The position numbers were made by a program, and so were the translations under genes. The notes under the pieces were generated by a model, which had not been told where the DNA came from, ran no database searches, and was given only the letters and a program-made list of their open reading frames with translations. A stretch of DNA of 64,000 nt from Curtobacterium sp. 458 (GTDB taxonomy: Bacteria; Actinomycetota; Actinomycetes; Actinomycetales; Microbacteriaceae): assembly GCF_030406605.1 (NCBI RefSeq), contig NZ_CP129104.1:756072-820071 (forward strand), written 5' to 3'. Shown here piece by piece: positions 7,763 through 15,980 of the stretch (position 1 is its first letter; each line of letters opens with the position of its first letter).

Positions 7763-9320
7763 GTCCGTGTCTGAGTCCGTGCCTGCCGCGCCCGCTGCGT
7801 CCGGCGTCCGTCGCCCGGTGATCGCGATCGCGGGGCTCGCCATCGAGACCTCGACGTTCACCCCCACCCGGACGCACGCACCGGCGTTCCACCCGGACCG
7901 CGGCGACGAGGTCGTGGCGCGGTACCCGTTCCTCGCGTCGTACGCCGACCGGGCCGACTTCCGCGGCGCGCTCATCGGGCACGCCCTTCCCGGCGGCATG
8001 GTCGACCGCGACTCGTACGAGTCGCTCGCGACCGAGATCTGTGACCGGCTGGCGGCGATCGTCGCGGACGGGGCCGTCGACGGCCTCTGGTACGACATCC
8101 ACGGCGCGATGGTGGTCGAGGGCCTCGACGACGCCGAGACGGACCTGCTCGGACGCATCCGCGCGGTCGTCGGACCGGGCGTCGTCGTGTCGGCCTCGAT
8201 GGACCTGCACGGCAACGTCACCGCGGAGCTCGCACACCAGGTCGACCTCGTCACCTGCTACCGGATGGCCCCGCACGAGGACGCCCTCGAGACGAAGGAG
8301 CGCGCCGTCCGCAACCTCGTCGACGTGCTCACCACCAAGCCGGTCGGCGAGCAACGTCCCGTGAAGGCCTGGGTGCCGATCCCCGTGCTGCTGCCCGGCG
8401 AGCAGACCTCGACGCGCATCGAACCCGCGGCCTCGCTGTACGCGCAGGTGCCGGAGGTCGAGGCCACCCCGGGTGTCCTCGACGCCGCGATCTGGGTCGG
8501 CTACGCCTGGGCGGACCAGCCCCGGGACCGCGCCGTCACGGTCGTCACCGGCTGGGACCGCGAGGCCGTCGCCGCCGGCGCCGAACGGCTCGCGCGCGCG
8601 TTCTGGGACGTCCGCGAGGACTTCGTGTTCGTCGCACCGACCGGCTCGTTCGACGAGTGCCTCGCCGCTGCGCTCGCGCCGGGGGCCGCGCGACCGTACT
8701 TCGTCTCGGACTCGGGCGACAACCCCACCGCAGGCGGCTCCGGCGACATGACGTGGGGGCTGACGCAGGTGCTCGCGAACCCGGCGTTCTCGTCGCCCGA
8801 CGGCCCGACCGTCATCTACGCGAGCGTCCCGGGGCCCGAGGCCGTCGCCACCGCCGTCGAGGCCGGGGTCGGTGCGACCGTGACCGTCACCGCCGGGGCT
8901 GCGGTCGACGCCGTGCACGCGGGGCCGCTCACCATGACCGGCCGGGTGCACGCCGTCAAGCACGGGGACCGCGACGCCGAGACCGAGGTCGTGCTCCAGG
9001 TCGGGTCGGTGTTCGCGATCCTCACGACGCTCCGGAAGCCGTACCACCACGAGCACGACTTCACGGACCTCGACCTCGCCCCACGGGACGCCGACGTCGT
9101 CATCGTCAAGATCGGGTACCTCGAGCCCGAACTCTTCGACATGGCTGCGGACTGGATGCTCGCGCTCACCCCGGGTGGCGTGGACCAGGACCTCGAGCGG
9201 CTCGGGCACCACAGGATCCAGCGGCCGATGTTCCCCTACGATCGGGAGTTCCCGTCGGCGCCCGACCTCGGAGCCCGGATCATCCCGCCGTCGAACGAAC
9301 CGCTCGGAGCCATCGCGTGA
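7755..9320 (+). CDS. M81 family metallopeptidase (MlrC-like)
   Basis: A 521-residue protein of the MlrC/DUF1485 family, related to the microcystinase MlrC and proposed zinc peptidases. Visible markers are AIAGLAIETSTFTP near residue 30, WYDIHGAMV near 115 and SDSGDNPTAGGSGD near 320. It is co-transcribed with the ROK regulator (overlap of 8 bases) and CutC, and lies beside a peptide-type importer. A role in breaking down an imported peptide conjugate is plausible but unproven. The start is uncertain: a 12-base duplication (gtgtctgagtcc, 7755-7778) gives GTG candidates at 7755, 7767 and 7779. Confidence 0.88.
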   Translation: MSESVSESVPAAPAASGVRRPVIAIAGLAIETSTFTPTRTHAPAFHPDRGDEVVARYPFLASYADRADFRGALIGHALPGGMVDRDSYESLATEICDRLAAIVADGAVDGLWYDIHGAMVVEGLDDAETDLLGRIRAVVGPGVVVSASMDLHGNVTAELAHQVDLVTCYRMAPHEDALETKERAVRNLVDVLTTKPVGEQRPVKAWVPIPVLLPGEQTSTRIEPAASLYAQVPEVEATPGVLDAAIWVGYAWADQPRDRAVTVVTGWDREAVAAGAERLARAFWDVREDFVFVAPTGSFDECLAAALAPGAARPYFVSDSGDNPTAGGSGDMTWGLTQVLANPAFSSPDGPTVIYASVPGPEAVATAVEAGVGATVTVTAGAAVDAVHAGPLTMTGRVHAVKHGDRDAETEVVLQVGSVFAILTTLRKPYHHEHDFTDLDLAPRDADVVIVKIGYLEPELFDMAADWMLALTPGGVDQDLERLGHHRIQRPMFPYDREFPSAPDLGARIIPPSNEPLGAIA

Positions 9321-10066
9321 CCACTGTCCCCGTCGCCCTCGAGATCGCGGTGACGTCACCCGCCGGCGCCGTCGTCGCCCGCGACCACGGCGCCGACCGC
9401 GTCGAGCTCTGCGTCGGCCTCGAACTCGGTGGCCTCACCCCGTCCCAGGCACTCGTCGAGACCGTGCACGAGACCGGCATCCCGGCGCACGCCCTCGTCC
9501 GGTGCCGCCCCGGCGGCTTCGTGCACGACCCTGACGAGGTCGACCTCATGGAGCGCGAGGTGCGCACCGTCATCCGGTCGGGAGCGGCCGGTGTCGTGGT
9601 CGGCGCGCTCCGCCCGGACCGGACCCTCGACCTCGACGCCCTCCGCCGGTTCGTCGCCGCGGCCCGCTCGGTGAGCGCCACCGCCGAGGTCACCCTGCAC
9701 CGCGCGATCGACCACGCGGCGGACCCCGTCGCCGCCGCCGCGGCGGTCGCGGACCTCGGCTTCACCCGCGTCCTGACCTCCGGCGGTGCCCTGACGGCTG
9801 CCGCGGGGGCCTCGACGATCTCGCGGATGGTCGAGTCCTCGGGGCCCGTGCAGGTCATGGCCGGCGCCGGCGTGACCCCGGCGGACGTGCCGGGACTCGT
9901 CGCGGCGGGGGTCGCCGCCGTGCACCTCTCCGCGAAGCGCCCGGCCGCCGGCAGTGCCCACACCGGCGTGCCGATGGGCGGCTCCGACGACGGGTCGGCG
10001 CACTTGGTCACCGATGCCGAGGTCGTGCAGGCGGCACGACGTGCGCTGGACACCGCCGGCGTCTGA
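9317..10066 (+). CDS. cutC: CutC family protein
   Basis: A 249-residue TIM-barrel protein with the CutC signature blocks: GADRVELCVGLELGGLTPS (about 25-43), a VTLHRAID segment near 130 and LTSGG near 155. CutC was named for copper homeostasis in E. coli, but that role is disputed. The context here is a ROK-controlled operon with an M81 peptidase, which hints at a role in sugar or peptide metabolism instead. The GTG start overlaps the M81 stop by four bases (GTGA). Confidence 0.9.
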   Translation: MTTVPVALEIAVTSPAGAVVARDHGADRVELCVGLELGGLTPSQALVETVHETGIPAHALVRCRPGGFVHDPDEVDLMEREVRTVIRSGAAGVVVGALRPDRTLDLDALRRFVAAARSVSATAEVTLHRAIDHAADPVAAAAAVADLGFTRVLTSGGALTAAAGASTISRMVESSGPVQVMAGAGVTPADVPGLVAAGVAAVHLSAKRPAAGSAHTGVPMGGSDDGSAHLVTDAEVVQAARRALDTAGV

Positions 10067-10081
10067 CCGGGTACCCGGACG

Positions 10082-10963
10082 TCAGCGCCCGGCGGTGGCG
10101 TGGTTCGCGACCTGCGTCGCGGAGAGCACGGTGCTGTAGACGGCCGCGTACCGCATCTGGCCGGTGAACCAGAAGTTCGACGGCTGGCCGGGCCACCCGG
10201 AGACGGTGTCGTACCCGATGCGCCAGTAGCCGGTGTAGTTCTCGGGAGCCGTGTACGCCGCGTTGGACGCGACGAGCACGCCGTCCGCGTAGAGCCGCAT
10301 CCCGGTGGCGGCCGACATCGTCGCCACGACGTGGTGCCACGCGCCGTCCGTGTAGGTCTTGGGCGAGGTGACGACCTGCGTGGTGCCGTTGTACGCGCCG
10401 AAGACGAGCTGTCCCGAGGTGTTCAGGTACACCTGTCGGTCGTGCTGCCCAGAGGTCGTCACCTGGTTGCTGCCGAACCCGATCAGCATGCCGCCCGCGA
10501 CGGTGGTCCGGAACCAGACCTCCTCGCTGAAGGTGGTCGGGTTCGCGACCGCCTTCGGCGTCGAGACGAAGCTCGTCGACCCGTTCAGCTGGTAGGCGGT
10601 GCCCGCGTCGCGCGGGCAGGCGTTCGGGCTCGGTGCGATCGCCGCCATGGACCCCTGGTAGGTGCCGTTCTGGCTCTTGCCGGACCAGTCGGTCGCCACC
10701 GTCGAACCCGAGGCCTCGCCGAGGCGGTAGGCGAACACGGCGTTCGCGGTGTCGGCGCCGACGGCCGCGGAGCAGGTGAAGTACGGGGCCGTCCCGGCGG
10801 TGTCCGTGTCGTTCGTGATCTTCGCGCCGAAGGCGGAGCGGGTCGGAGCGAAGGCGTTGAACAGGACGACGACGGCGATCGCGAGGACGAGGACGAGCGC
10901 CACGACGCGGCCGTCCCGGAGCCGGCGGGCGATCGCGCCCGGGGCGGACCGGAACGCGCTCAC
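10082..10963 (-). CDS. LamG-like (concanavalin-type) surface protein, probable SipW substrate
   Basis: A 293-residue protein with one membrane segment (about 20-42) then an extracellular jelly-roll of the LamG/laminin-G type (about 95-290, with SFVSTPKAV, EVWFRTT and WHHVVATMS blocks typical of LamG_3). Just after the membrane segment it has AFGAKITNDTDTAG, closely matching AASITNSSNTAASG in the TasA-like protein of this cluster; this suggests cleavage by the same SipW peptidase. The GTG start at 10963 overlaps the peptidase stop (GTGA). The ligand is unknown; binding of glycans or attachment to surfaces is a family-level guess. Confidence 0.75.
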   Translation of the reverse strand: MSAFRSAPGAIARRLRDGRVVALVLVLAIAVVVLFNAFAPTRSAFGAKITNDTDTAGTAPYFTCSAAVGADTANAVFAYRLGEASGSTVATDWSGKSQNGTYQGSMAAIAPSPNACPRDAGTAYQLNGSTSFVSTPKAVANPTTFSEEVWFRTTVAGGMLIGFGSNQVTTSGQHDRQVYLNTSGQLVFGAYNGTTQVVTSPKTYTDGAWHHVVATMSAATGMRLYADGVLVASNAAYTAPENYTGYWRIGYDTVSGWPGQPSNFWFTGQMRYAAVYSTVLSATQVANHATAGR

Positions 10964-11844
10964 GATGCGCGCACCGCGTCGGTCCGGCCGACGGAGAGGC
11001 AGAGCGCCAGCGGCACGAGGCACGCGGCGATGAGGAGCCCCCAGCCGACGGGGCCGAGGTCGATGTTCGAGGTCAGCTGGTAGTGGCCGTTCTTCGTGAG
11101 CTCGTGGATGACCATGTGTCCGACCTGCCCGTCGACGAGGTGCAGCGGTTCGGCGCCGGGTGCCGTGACACGGACCGGGAACATGCCCGAGGACACGATG
11201 GTCACGTCGACACCGGTGTGGTCGGCGGTGTTCGTGATCGTCGTCACGTTGACGAACGGCTTCAGGACGAACGCCGCGTACGAGACGGTGAGTGCCCCGC
11301 CCGCGATGCGGAGGCACGTGCGGGTGACCCGGTCGGTGAAGACGCTCGTGAGCGTCCAGATCACCAGCGTGCCGATGAGCAGGAGCGGGGCCGCGCGGAA
11401 CAGCCAGCCGAGGTGCGGGACGAGGAGCACCGGCGAGCCGATGACGTCGGCCTGCGTGAGCGTCCACGGGTCGGTCGCGCCGTTGATGTCGCCGCGGGTG
11501 TGCAGCCCGCCGTCGTGGTCGACGCCGATGATGCGGTGCGTGTAGACGACACCGGGGTTCGCCGCGGTCTCGAACGTGACGACGTCACCGACCGCGAGGT
11601 CCGACGCGCGGGCCGGCAGGTCGAGGACGAGCGTGCCGACCGGTGCGGCCACGCCCATCGACGGGGTCTCGACGACGAACCAGCGCCCGCCGGAGCCGAG
11701 GAACAGGACCGCAGCGCCGAGGAGGACCGCGGCGACGACGGCGACCGACCAGGCGAGGACGGTCTCGAAGCGGGTGGCGGTGTGTGCGCCGAGGAGCGGC
11801 CGGTCGAGCGTGCCGCTGAGCGGGACGGCTGCGGTCTGGCTCAT
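10960..11844 (-). CDS. Signal peptidase I, SipW/ER type
   Basis: A 294-residue membrane protein. After a membrane segment (about 32-52) comes the catalytic serine in ETPSMG, and later VVYTHRIIG, where histidine replaces the bacterial general-base lysine. That is the hallmark of the ER/SipW branch. Further membrane segments occur near 155-175 and at the C-terminus. SipW enzymes mature TasA-like fibre proteins, and a TasA-like gene lies directly upstream. The region between them holds a hairpin (11901-11939). The C-terminal extension after the protease domain is longer than in Bacillus SipW. Confidence 0.85.
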   Translation of the reverse strand: MSQTAAVPLSGTLDRPLLGAHTATRFETVLAWSVAVVAAVLLGAAVLFLGSGGRWFVVETPSMGVAAPVGTLVLDLPARASDLAVGDVVTFETAANPGVVYTHRIIGVDHDGGLHTRGDINGATDPWTLTQADVIGSPVLLVPHLGWLFRAAPLLLIGTLVIWTLTSVFTDRVTRTCLRIAGGALTVSYAAFVLKPFVNVTTITNTADHTGVDVTIVSSGMFPVRVTAPGAEPLHLVDGQVGHMVIHELTKNGHYQLTSNIDLGPVGWGLLIAACLVPLALCLSVGRTDAVRAS

Positions 11845-11900
11845 GTGCTGCTCCGGTCGTCGAGGGTGGTGCGGGGTGGGGACGGGGTGGGGTGGTGGGT

Positions 11901-11939
11901 GGCGACGCTCGGCCGGAGGGGGGTCGGCCGAGCGTCGCC
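11901..11939. terminator. Hairpin between TasA-like and SipW genes
   Basis: Fourteen-base perfect arms (ggcgacgctcggcc at 11901-11914, complement at 11926-11939) around an 11-base loop, directly after the TasA-like stop. No T-tract is seen. It probably limits read-through so that the structural protein is made in excess over its peptidase. Confidence 0.7.
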
Positions 11940-11960
11940 GGTCTGGGGTGGTCCGGGCCG

Positions 11961-12614
11961 CTAGGCGGTGAAGGTCCAGGTCATCGGCACCGAGGCGGCG
12001 AGGCCCTGGTAGGTGTTGCCGGCCGACGAGTCGAGCGTCACGGCGAAGTTGAACGGGACGCTGGCACCGGCCGCCGGGGCGGGCGGCATCGTGAACGCGG
12101 TCGAGGCGGCGCCCTTGAAGCTGGCGAGCGTGCCGCTGAACACGGTGGTCGAGCCGGAGGTGATGACGAGGTTCATCTTCGAGCACAGGTCGGTGGCGCT
12201 GCCGTTGACGGTGCCGTTGTTGGACTGGGTGCAGGTCGCGCCCGGGGTCAGCGTGAAGGTGGCGGCGTTGGCGGTACCGGTGTTCTTGATCGAGATCGCG
12301 GTGTTCACGGTGTTGCCCGGCGTCATCGTCGTGCTCCCACCGAACTTGTTGATCGTCGAGCAGGTCGCGGCGTTGGTCGAGACCGATCCGCCGTCGGTGC
12401 TGGTGCAGGTGACCGTGCCGCCGGCGTTCTGCTCCTGCATGGTCAGGGTGCCGCTGGCGGCGGTGTTGCTGCTGTTGGTGATGCTCGCGGCGAACCCGGA
12501 CAGCGTGCCGGTGAGCGACAGCGAGAGGAGGACGGCGGCGAAGATGCCCGCGAGCAGGGCGACGGGGGCGAAACGGATCCGCTTCGCTGCGGAGGTGCGG
12601 GGCTTCTTGGACAC
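11961..12614 (-). CDS. SipW-dependent TasA/camelysin-like secreted protein
   Basis: A 217-residue exported protein with a basic N-terminus, a hydrophobic signal segment (about 15-40) and a mature part rich in Thr, Ser, Asn and Ala. It has repeated short beta-type segments (TPGNTVNTAISIKNTGTANA) and several cysteines. This is the pattern of SipW-type signal peptide proteins such as TasA and camelysin, which form extracellular fibres or surface layers. It is the first gene of the cluster. Identity to TasA itself is not claimed. Confidence 0.75.
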   Translation of the reverse strand: MSKKPRTSAAKRIRFAPVALLAGIFAAVLLSLSLTGTLSGFAASITNSSNTAASGTLTMQEQNAGGTVTCTSTDGGSVSTNAATCSTINKFGGSTTMTPGNTVNTAISIKNTGTANAATFTLTPGATCTQSNNGTVNGSATDLCSKMNLVITSGSTTVFSGTLASFKGAASTAFTMPPAPAAGASVPFNFAVTLDSSAGNTYQGLAASVPMTWTFTA

Positions 12615-12803
12615 GGGGAACCTCTTCGGTCGGTGTGGTCTGGCTGGTCGGTGTGGTCCGGCTCTTCCGGAGGAGCAAGGGGTTCGGGCCGACTTGCTTC
12701 ACTCATCAAGATACTCAATCATTCACAAACTTGGCTACTCGTGTACTGTCCCCAGTGTGAGGGACGCCACGGACGGCCCCTCCGGACCCGAACTGGAGGA
12801 CCT

Positions 12804-13262
12804 GTGACCCGAGCAGGTGCACCCGAACCCACCACCGACCCCGGCGAGCTCATCAGTGCGTTCGACGCCGTCGTGCGCGCGAACGCCGTGCTCGTCCGGC
12901 AGCTCAGCGCCCGCGCGGGCGTGCACGAGAACGCCCTCCGCGCACTCGTGCTCATCGACGACACGGGCTACTCGACCCCGACCGAGGTCGCCGGCTACCT
13001 GGGGCTCACCTCCGGTGCCGTCACGAACATGGTCGACCGGATGACCGCGGCCGGCCTCGTCGAGCGCGCGCCGAACCCGAACGACCGGCGGGGGTCACTC
13101 CTGCGACTCCGACCCGAGGGCGATGCGGTCGTCCGGGGGTACCGCCAGCGGTACGCCGAGCTGCTCACCGCGGTCGACGCCACGCACGACGGCGACCTCG
13201 TCACGCTGCTGAGCGACCTGGCGACGAGCCTCTACGAACAGGCCGGCGCGGCGGAGGGCTGA
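12804..13262 (+). CDS. MarR family transcriptional regulator
   Basis: A 152-residue winged-helix regulator. The recognition region (about 55-95) includes SGAVTNMVDRMTAAGLVER, followed by the wing NPNDRRGS, both typical of MarR. GTG at 12804 has GGAGG six bases upstream. It is divergent from the TasA-like gene and convergent on aztA, with a 31-base tail overlap. The 190-base upstream gap has a short direct repeat (ACTCATCA and ACTCAATCA, about 12700-12720) that may be an operator. Ligand and targets are unknown; both the surface cluster and zinc uptake are candidates. Confidence 0.88.
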   Translation: MTRAGAPEPTTDPGELISAFDAVVRANAVLVRQLSARAGVHENALRALVLIDDTGYSTPTEVAGYLGLTSGAVTNMVDRMTAAGLVERAPNPNDRRGSLLRLRPEGDAVVRGYRQRYAELLTAVDATHDGDLVTLLSDLATSLYEQAGAAEG

Positions 13263-13873
13263 CCGAGCGCGACCACGCCGTCCGCGGCTGCCACGGCGAC
13301 CGGGTCGTGCGCCGCGTGGATGACGACCGCACCGGCGGCGGCCTCGTCCGCCAGCGCCGCGACGACGAGCGCTGCAGAAGCCGCGTCGACGCCCGCGGTG
13401 GGCTCGTCGACCAGCAGCACCGACGCCTCCTGGGCGAACCCGAGCGCGACGAGCACACGCTGCCGCTGCCCGCCGGAGAGCTCGTCGAACGAACGGTGCG
13501 CGAGGTCGGCCACGGCCAGGCGCTCGAGCTGGGCCTCGACGACCGAGCGGTCACGCCGCGTGGCCGGGCGCCACCAGGGCCGGGCCCGCCACCGCCCCAT
13601 CGACACGGCGTCGCGCACGGTCAGCGGGAGCGCGCCGGGCGGGACGGACTGCGGCACGTACGCGACGTCGGTCGGGAGGCCCGCCACCCGCCCGGCGGAC
13701 CACGGCACCAGTCCGGCGATCGCGTCGAGCACGGTGGACTTGCCCGACCCGTTGGGTCCGGTGAGCGCCGTGACGGCACCAGCCCGGAAGGTCGCGTGCA
13801 GTCCGGCGACGACACAGCGGTCACCTCGGTGCAGGGCGACGTCGGTCAGTTCGATGGCGGCGGCTCGGGACAC
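13232..13873 (-). CDS. aztA: Zinc ABC transporter ATP-binding protein AztA
   Basis: A 213-residue ATPase with Walker A GPNGSGKST, signature ELSGGQRQRV and Walker B LLVDEPTAGVD. It energises high-affinity zinc (possibly manganese) import together with the permease AztB and the binding protein AztC, encoded divergently 50 bases away. A Zur-like box (13893-13907) lies in the shared promoter. Its 3' end overlaps the MarR gene on the other strand. Confidence 0.88.
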   Translation of the reverse strand: MSRAAAIELTDVALHRGDRCVVAGLHATFRAGAVTALTGPNGSGKSTVLDAIAGLVPWSAGRVAGLPTDVAYVPQSVPPGALPLTVRDAVSMGRWRARPWWRPATRRDRSVVEAQLERLAVADLAHRSFDELSGGQRQRVLVALGFAQEASVLLVDEPTAGVDAASAALVVAALADEAAAGAVVIHAAHDPVAVAAADGVVALGQPSAAPACS

Positions 13874-13892
13874 CTGAGCACGCTATCAGTAT

Positions 13893-13907
13893 TGATAGTC
13901 GTTTTCA
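13893..13907. promoter_or_regulatory. Zur-like operator in aztA/aztB divergent promoter
   Basis: TGATAGTCGTTTTCA is an imperfect palindrome close to the actinobacterial Zur consensus (TGAtAATgATTtTCA type). It lies 20 bases before the aztA start and 17 before the aztB start, so one bound repressor could block both promoters. It marks the cluster as zinc-repressed; the call rests on base pattern and gene context. Confidence 0.7.
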
Positions 13908-13923
13908 TGTAGCGTCTCCGAAC

Positions 13924-14811
13924 GTGACCTGGCTGACCGACCCCTTCTCCGTCGATTTCATGCTGCGCGCCCTCGTCGGTGGCACGCTGGCCGCGGTGCT
14001 GTGCGCGGTCGTCGGCACCTGGGTCCTCGTGCGCGGCATGGCCTTCCTCGGCGAGGCACTCGCGCACGGCATGCTCCCCGGGGTGGCCGTCGCGACCCTG
14101 ACCGGCGTCCCAGCCGCCCTCGGTGCCGCGGCGAGCGCGGGCGTCATGGTCCTCGGCGTCGGAGCACTGCGCCGGCGCGCCCGCCTGTCCTACGACGCGT
14201 CGATCGGCCTGCTGTTCGTCGGCATGCTCGCCCTCGGCGTCATCGTCGTGTCCGCGTCGCGCTCGTTCGCGACGGACGTGACCGCGATCCTGTTCGGGGA
14301 CGTGCTCGCCGTGACCGCGGCGGACCTCGCCGGCCTCGCCGTGGCCGCCGCCGTGGCGCTCGGCACGGCGATCTGCTTCCACCGACCGTTCGCAGCGACG
14401 GCGTTCGACGTCCGGAAGGCCGCGACGCTCGGGCTGCGACCGCGCCTGGCGGAGGTGGTCCTCGTCGCCCTGGTCACCCTCGCCGTCGTCGCGTCGTACC
14501 GGGCGGTCGGGACACTCCTCGTGGTCGGGCTCCTCCTCGCCCCGGCCGCCGCCGCGCGCGCGTGGACCCGTTCGGTCCGCTCGACGATGCTCCTCGGCGC
14601 CGGCATCGGTGCCGCCGCCGTCCTCGCCGGCCTGCTCGTCTCGTGGCACCTCGGCACGGCCGCCGGCGCGAGCATCGCCGTCGTCGCGGTCCTCGGCGTG
14701 GCGGTCTCCCGTGGTGCCGCCGCCCTGCTGCACGGCCGCGCTCCGGCGCACCCCAAGCCCACCCGGACCGCCCGGACCCCCGGGTCCACAGCACCACGAG
14801 AGGCCCCATGA
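13924..14811 (+). CDS. aztB: Zinc ABC transporter permease AztB
   Basis: A 295-residue membrane protein of the metal ABC-3 permease family, with eight to nine hydrophobic segments. It includes the conserved block RGMAFLGEALAHGMLPG (about 39-55), found in ZnuB/AztB permeases. It forms the zinc channel driven by AztA. The GTG start at 13924 follows the Zur-like box. The stop overlaps the next gene by ATGA. The tail is Pro/Arg-rich and probably cytoplasmic. Confidence 0.9.
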   Translation: MTWLTDPFSVDFMLRALVGGTLAAVLCAVVGTWVLVRGMAFLGEALAHGMLPGVAVATLTGVPAALGAAASAGVMVLGVGALRRRARLSYDASIGLLFVGMLALGVIVVSASRSFATDVTAILFGDVLAVTAADLAGLAVAAAVALGTAICFHRPFAATAFDVRKAATLGLRPRLAEVVLVALVTLAVVASYRAVGTLLVVGLLLAPAAAARAWTRSVRSTMLLGAGIGAAAVLAGLLVSWHLGTAAGASIAVVAVLGVAVSRGAAALLHGRAPAHPKPTRTARTPGSTAPREAP

Positions 14812-15980
14812 ACCACCGATCCACCCCCGCCGTCGGCGCCGCGCTCGGGCTCACGCTCCTGCTCGCCGCCTGCTCGACCGACCCGGCCACACCGGGAGCC
14901 GCCGCGACGACCGACCGCCCGCACGGGTACGTCGAGGGCGCTCGGGAGGCCCGTGAGCCCCAGCTGCGCCTCCTCGCGGTGGACCCCGACGGCCGGACCA
15001 CGATCCGCGACCTGCTCACCGGCGAGTCCTCCGCGCTCGACACCGTCGATGCCCCGACGCATGCCGCCACGGACGGACGGTTCCTCGTCACGTCCGACGA
15101 CGACCGGACGACGATCACGGACGGAGGCGCCTGGACGGTCGACCACGGCGACCACACGCACTACTACGCCGCCGAGCCGCGGGTCGTCGGCCACGTCGAT
15201 CGCGGCGGAGCGGTCGACGTGCACTCCTCGGAGACGACCACCACGCTGACCTGGCCGGACCGTAGCGAGGCCGTCGCACTGGACCGCGAGTCGCTCGGGC
15301 AGGGCGAGGTCGAGGAGGTCCTGCGCGTCGAGGCGTCGGTCCTGCTGCCGTTCGGCGACCGCTTCGTCGTCGGGGCCGACGACACGGTGACCATCCTCGA
15401 CCGGGGTGGCCGTGCCGTGGGCGATGCGGTGTCCTGCTCGGAGCCCGCCGGCGGCATCGTGACCCGGGCGGGCGCCGTGGTCGGGTGCTCCGACGGTGCG
15501 GTCGTCGTGGACGAGGCCGGTGCGACGACGGTCCCGCTGCCCGACGGGACGACGGACCGTCCGACGTCGTTCGCAGCGCGGGCCGGACGGCCCACCGTCG
15601 CCGGTGTCGCGGGGAACGGCGGGGCCTGGCTGCTCGACGCACGGGAGCACTCGTGGCGGCACGTCGCCTCGGAACGACCGCTCCGTGCGGTCACGGCGGT
15701 CGACGACGCCGACGGGCACGTCGTCGCGGTCGACGACACGGGACGGGTGGTCGTCGTCGCGACGGCGGACCCGACGTCCACGAGTGGCCGCACCGCCACG
15801 ACCGACCCTCTGGTCACGGCGGACGGCCCGGCCCTCCTCCAGGTCGACGCACAGCGGGCCTACGTCGCCGACCCGACCACCGGGTCGGTGCACGAGATCG
15901 ACTTCGCGGACGACGCCCGGGTGGCCCGCACGATCGCGCTCGGTCACCCCGTCGCCGCCTTCGCCGAGGTCGGCCGGTGA
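14808..15980 (+). CDS. Exported AztD-like beta-propeller lipoprotein with His-rich motif (paralog 1)
   Basis: A 390-residue lipoprotein (lipobox LLAAC, cysteine 22) with repeated Asp-Gly-rich blades expected of a beta-propeller. A striking histidine motif VDHGDHTHYY lies at 111-120 and fits a surface zinc site. AztD proteins are extracytoplasmic zinc chaperones that load AztC. This copy sits between aztB and aztC with four-base overlaps on both sides, and resembles the second AztD gene at 16939 in size and architecture but not closely in sequence. It is likely zinc-binding; whether it loads AztC or another target is unknown. Confidence 0.65.
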   Translation: MNHRSTPAVGAALGLTLLLAACSTDPATPGAAATTDRPHGYVEGAREAREPQLRLLAVDPDGRTTIRDLLTGESSALDTVDAPTHAATDGRFLVTSDDDRTTITDGGAWTVDHGDHTHYYAAEPRVVGHVDRGGAVDVHSSETTTTLTWPDRSEAVALDRESLGQGEVEEVLRVEASVLLPFGDRFVVGADDTVTILDRGGRAVGDAVSCSEPAGGIVTRAGAVVGCSDGAVVVDEAGATTVPLPDGTTDRPTSFAARAGRPTVAGVAGNGGAWLLDAREHSWRHVASERPLRAVTAVDDADGHVVAVDDTGRVVVVATADPTSTSGRTATTDPLVTADGPALLQVDAQRAYVADPTTGSVHEIDFADDARVARTIALGHPVAAFAEVGR

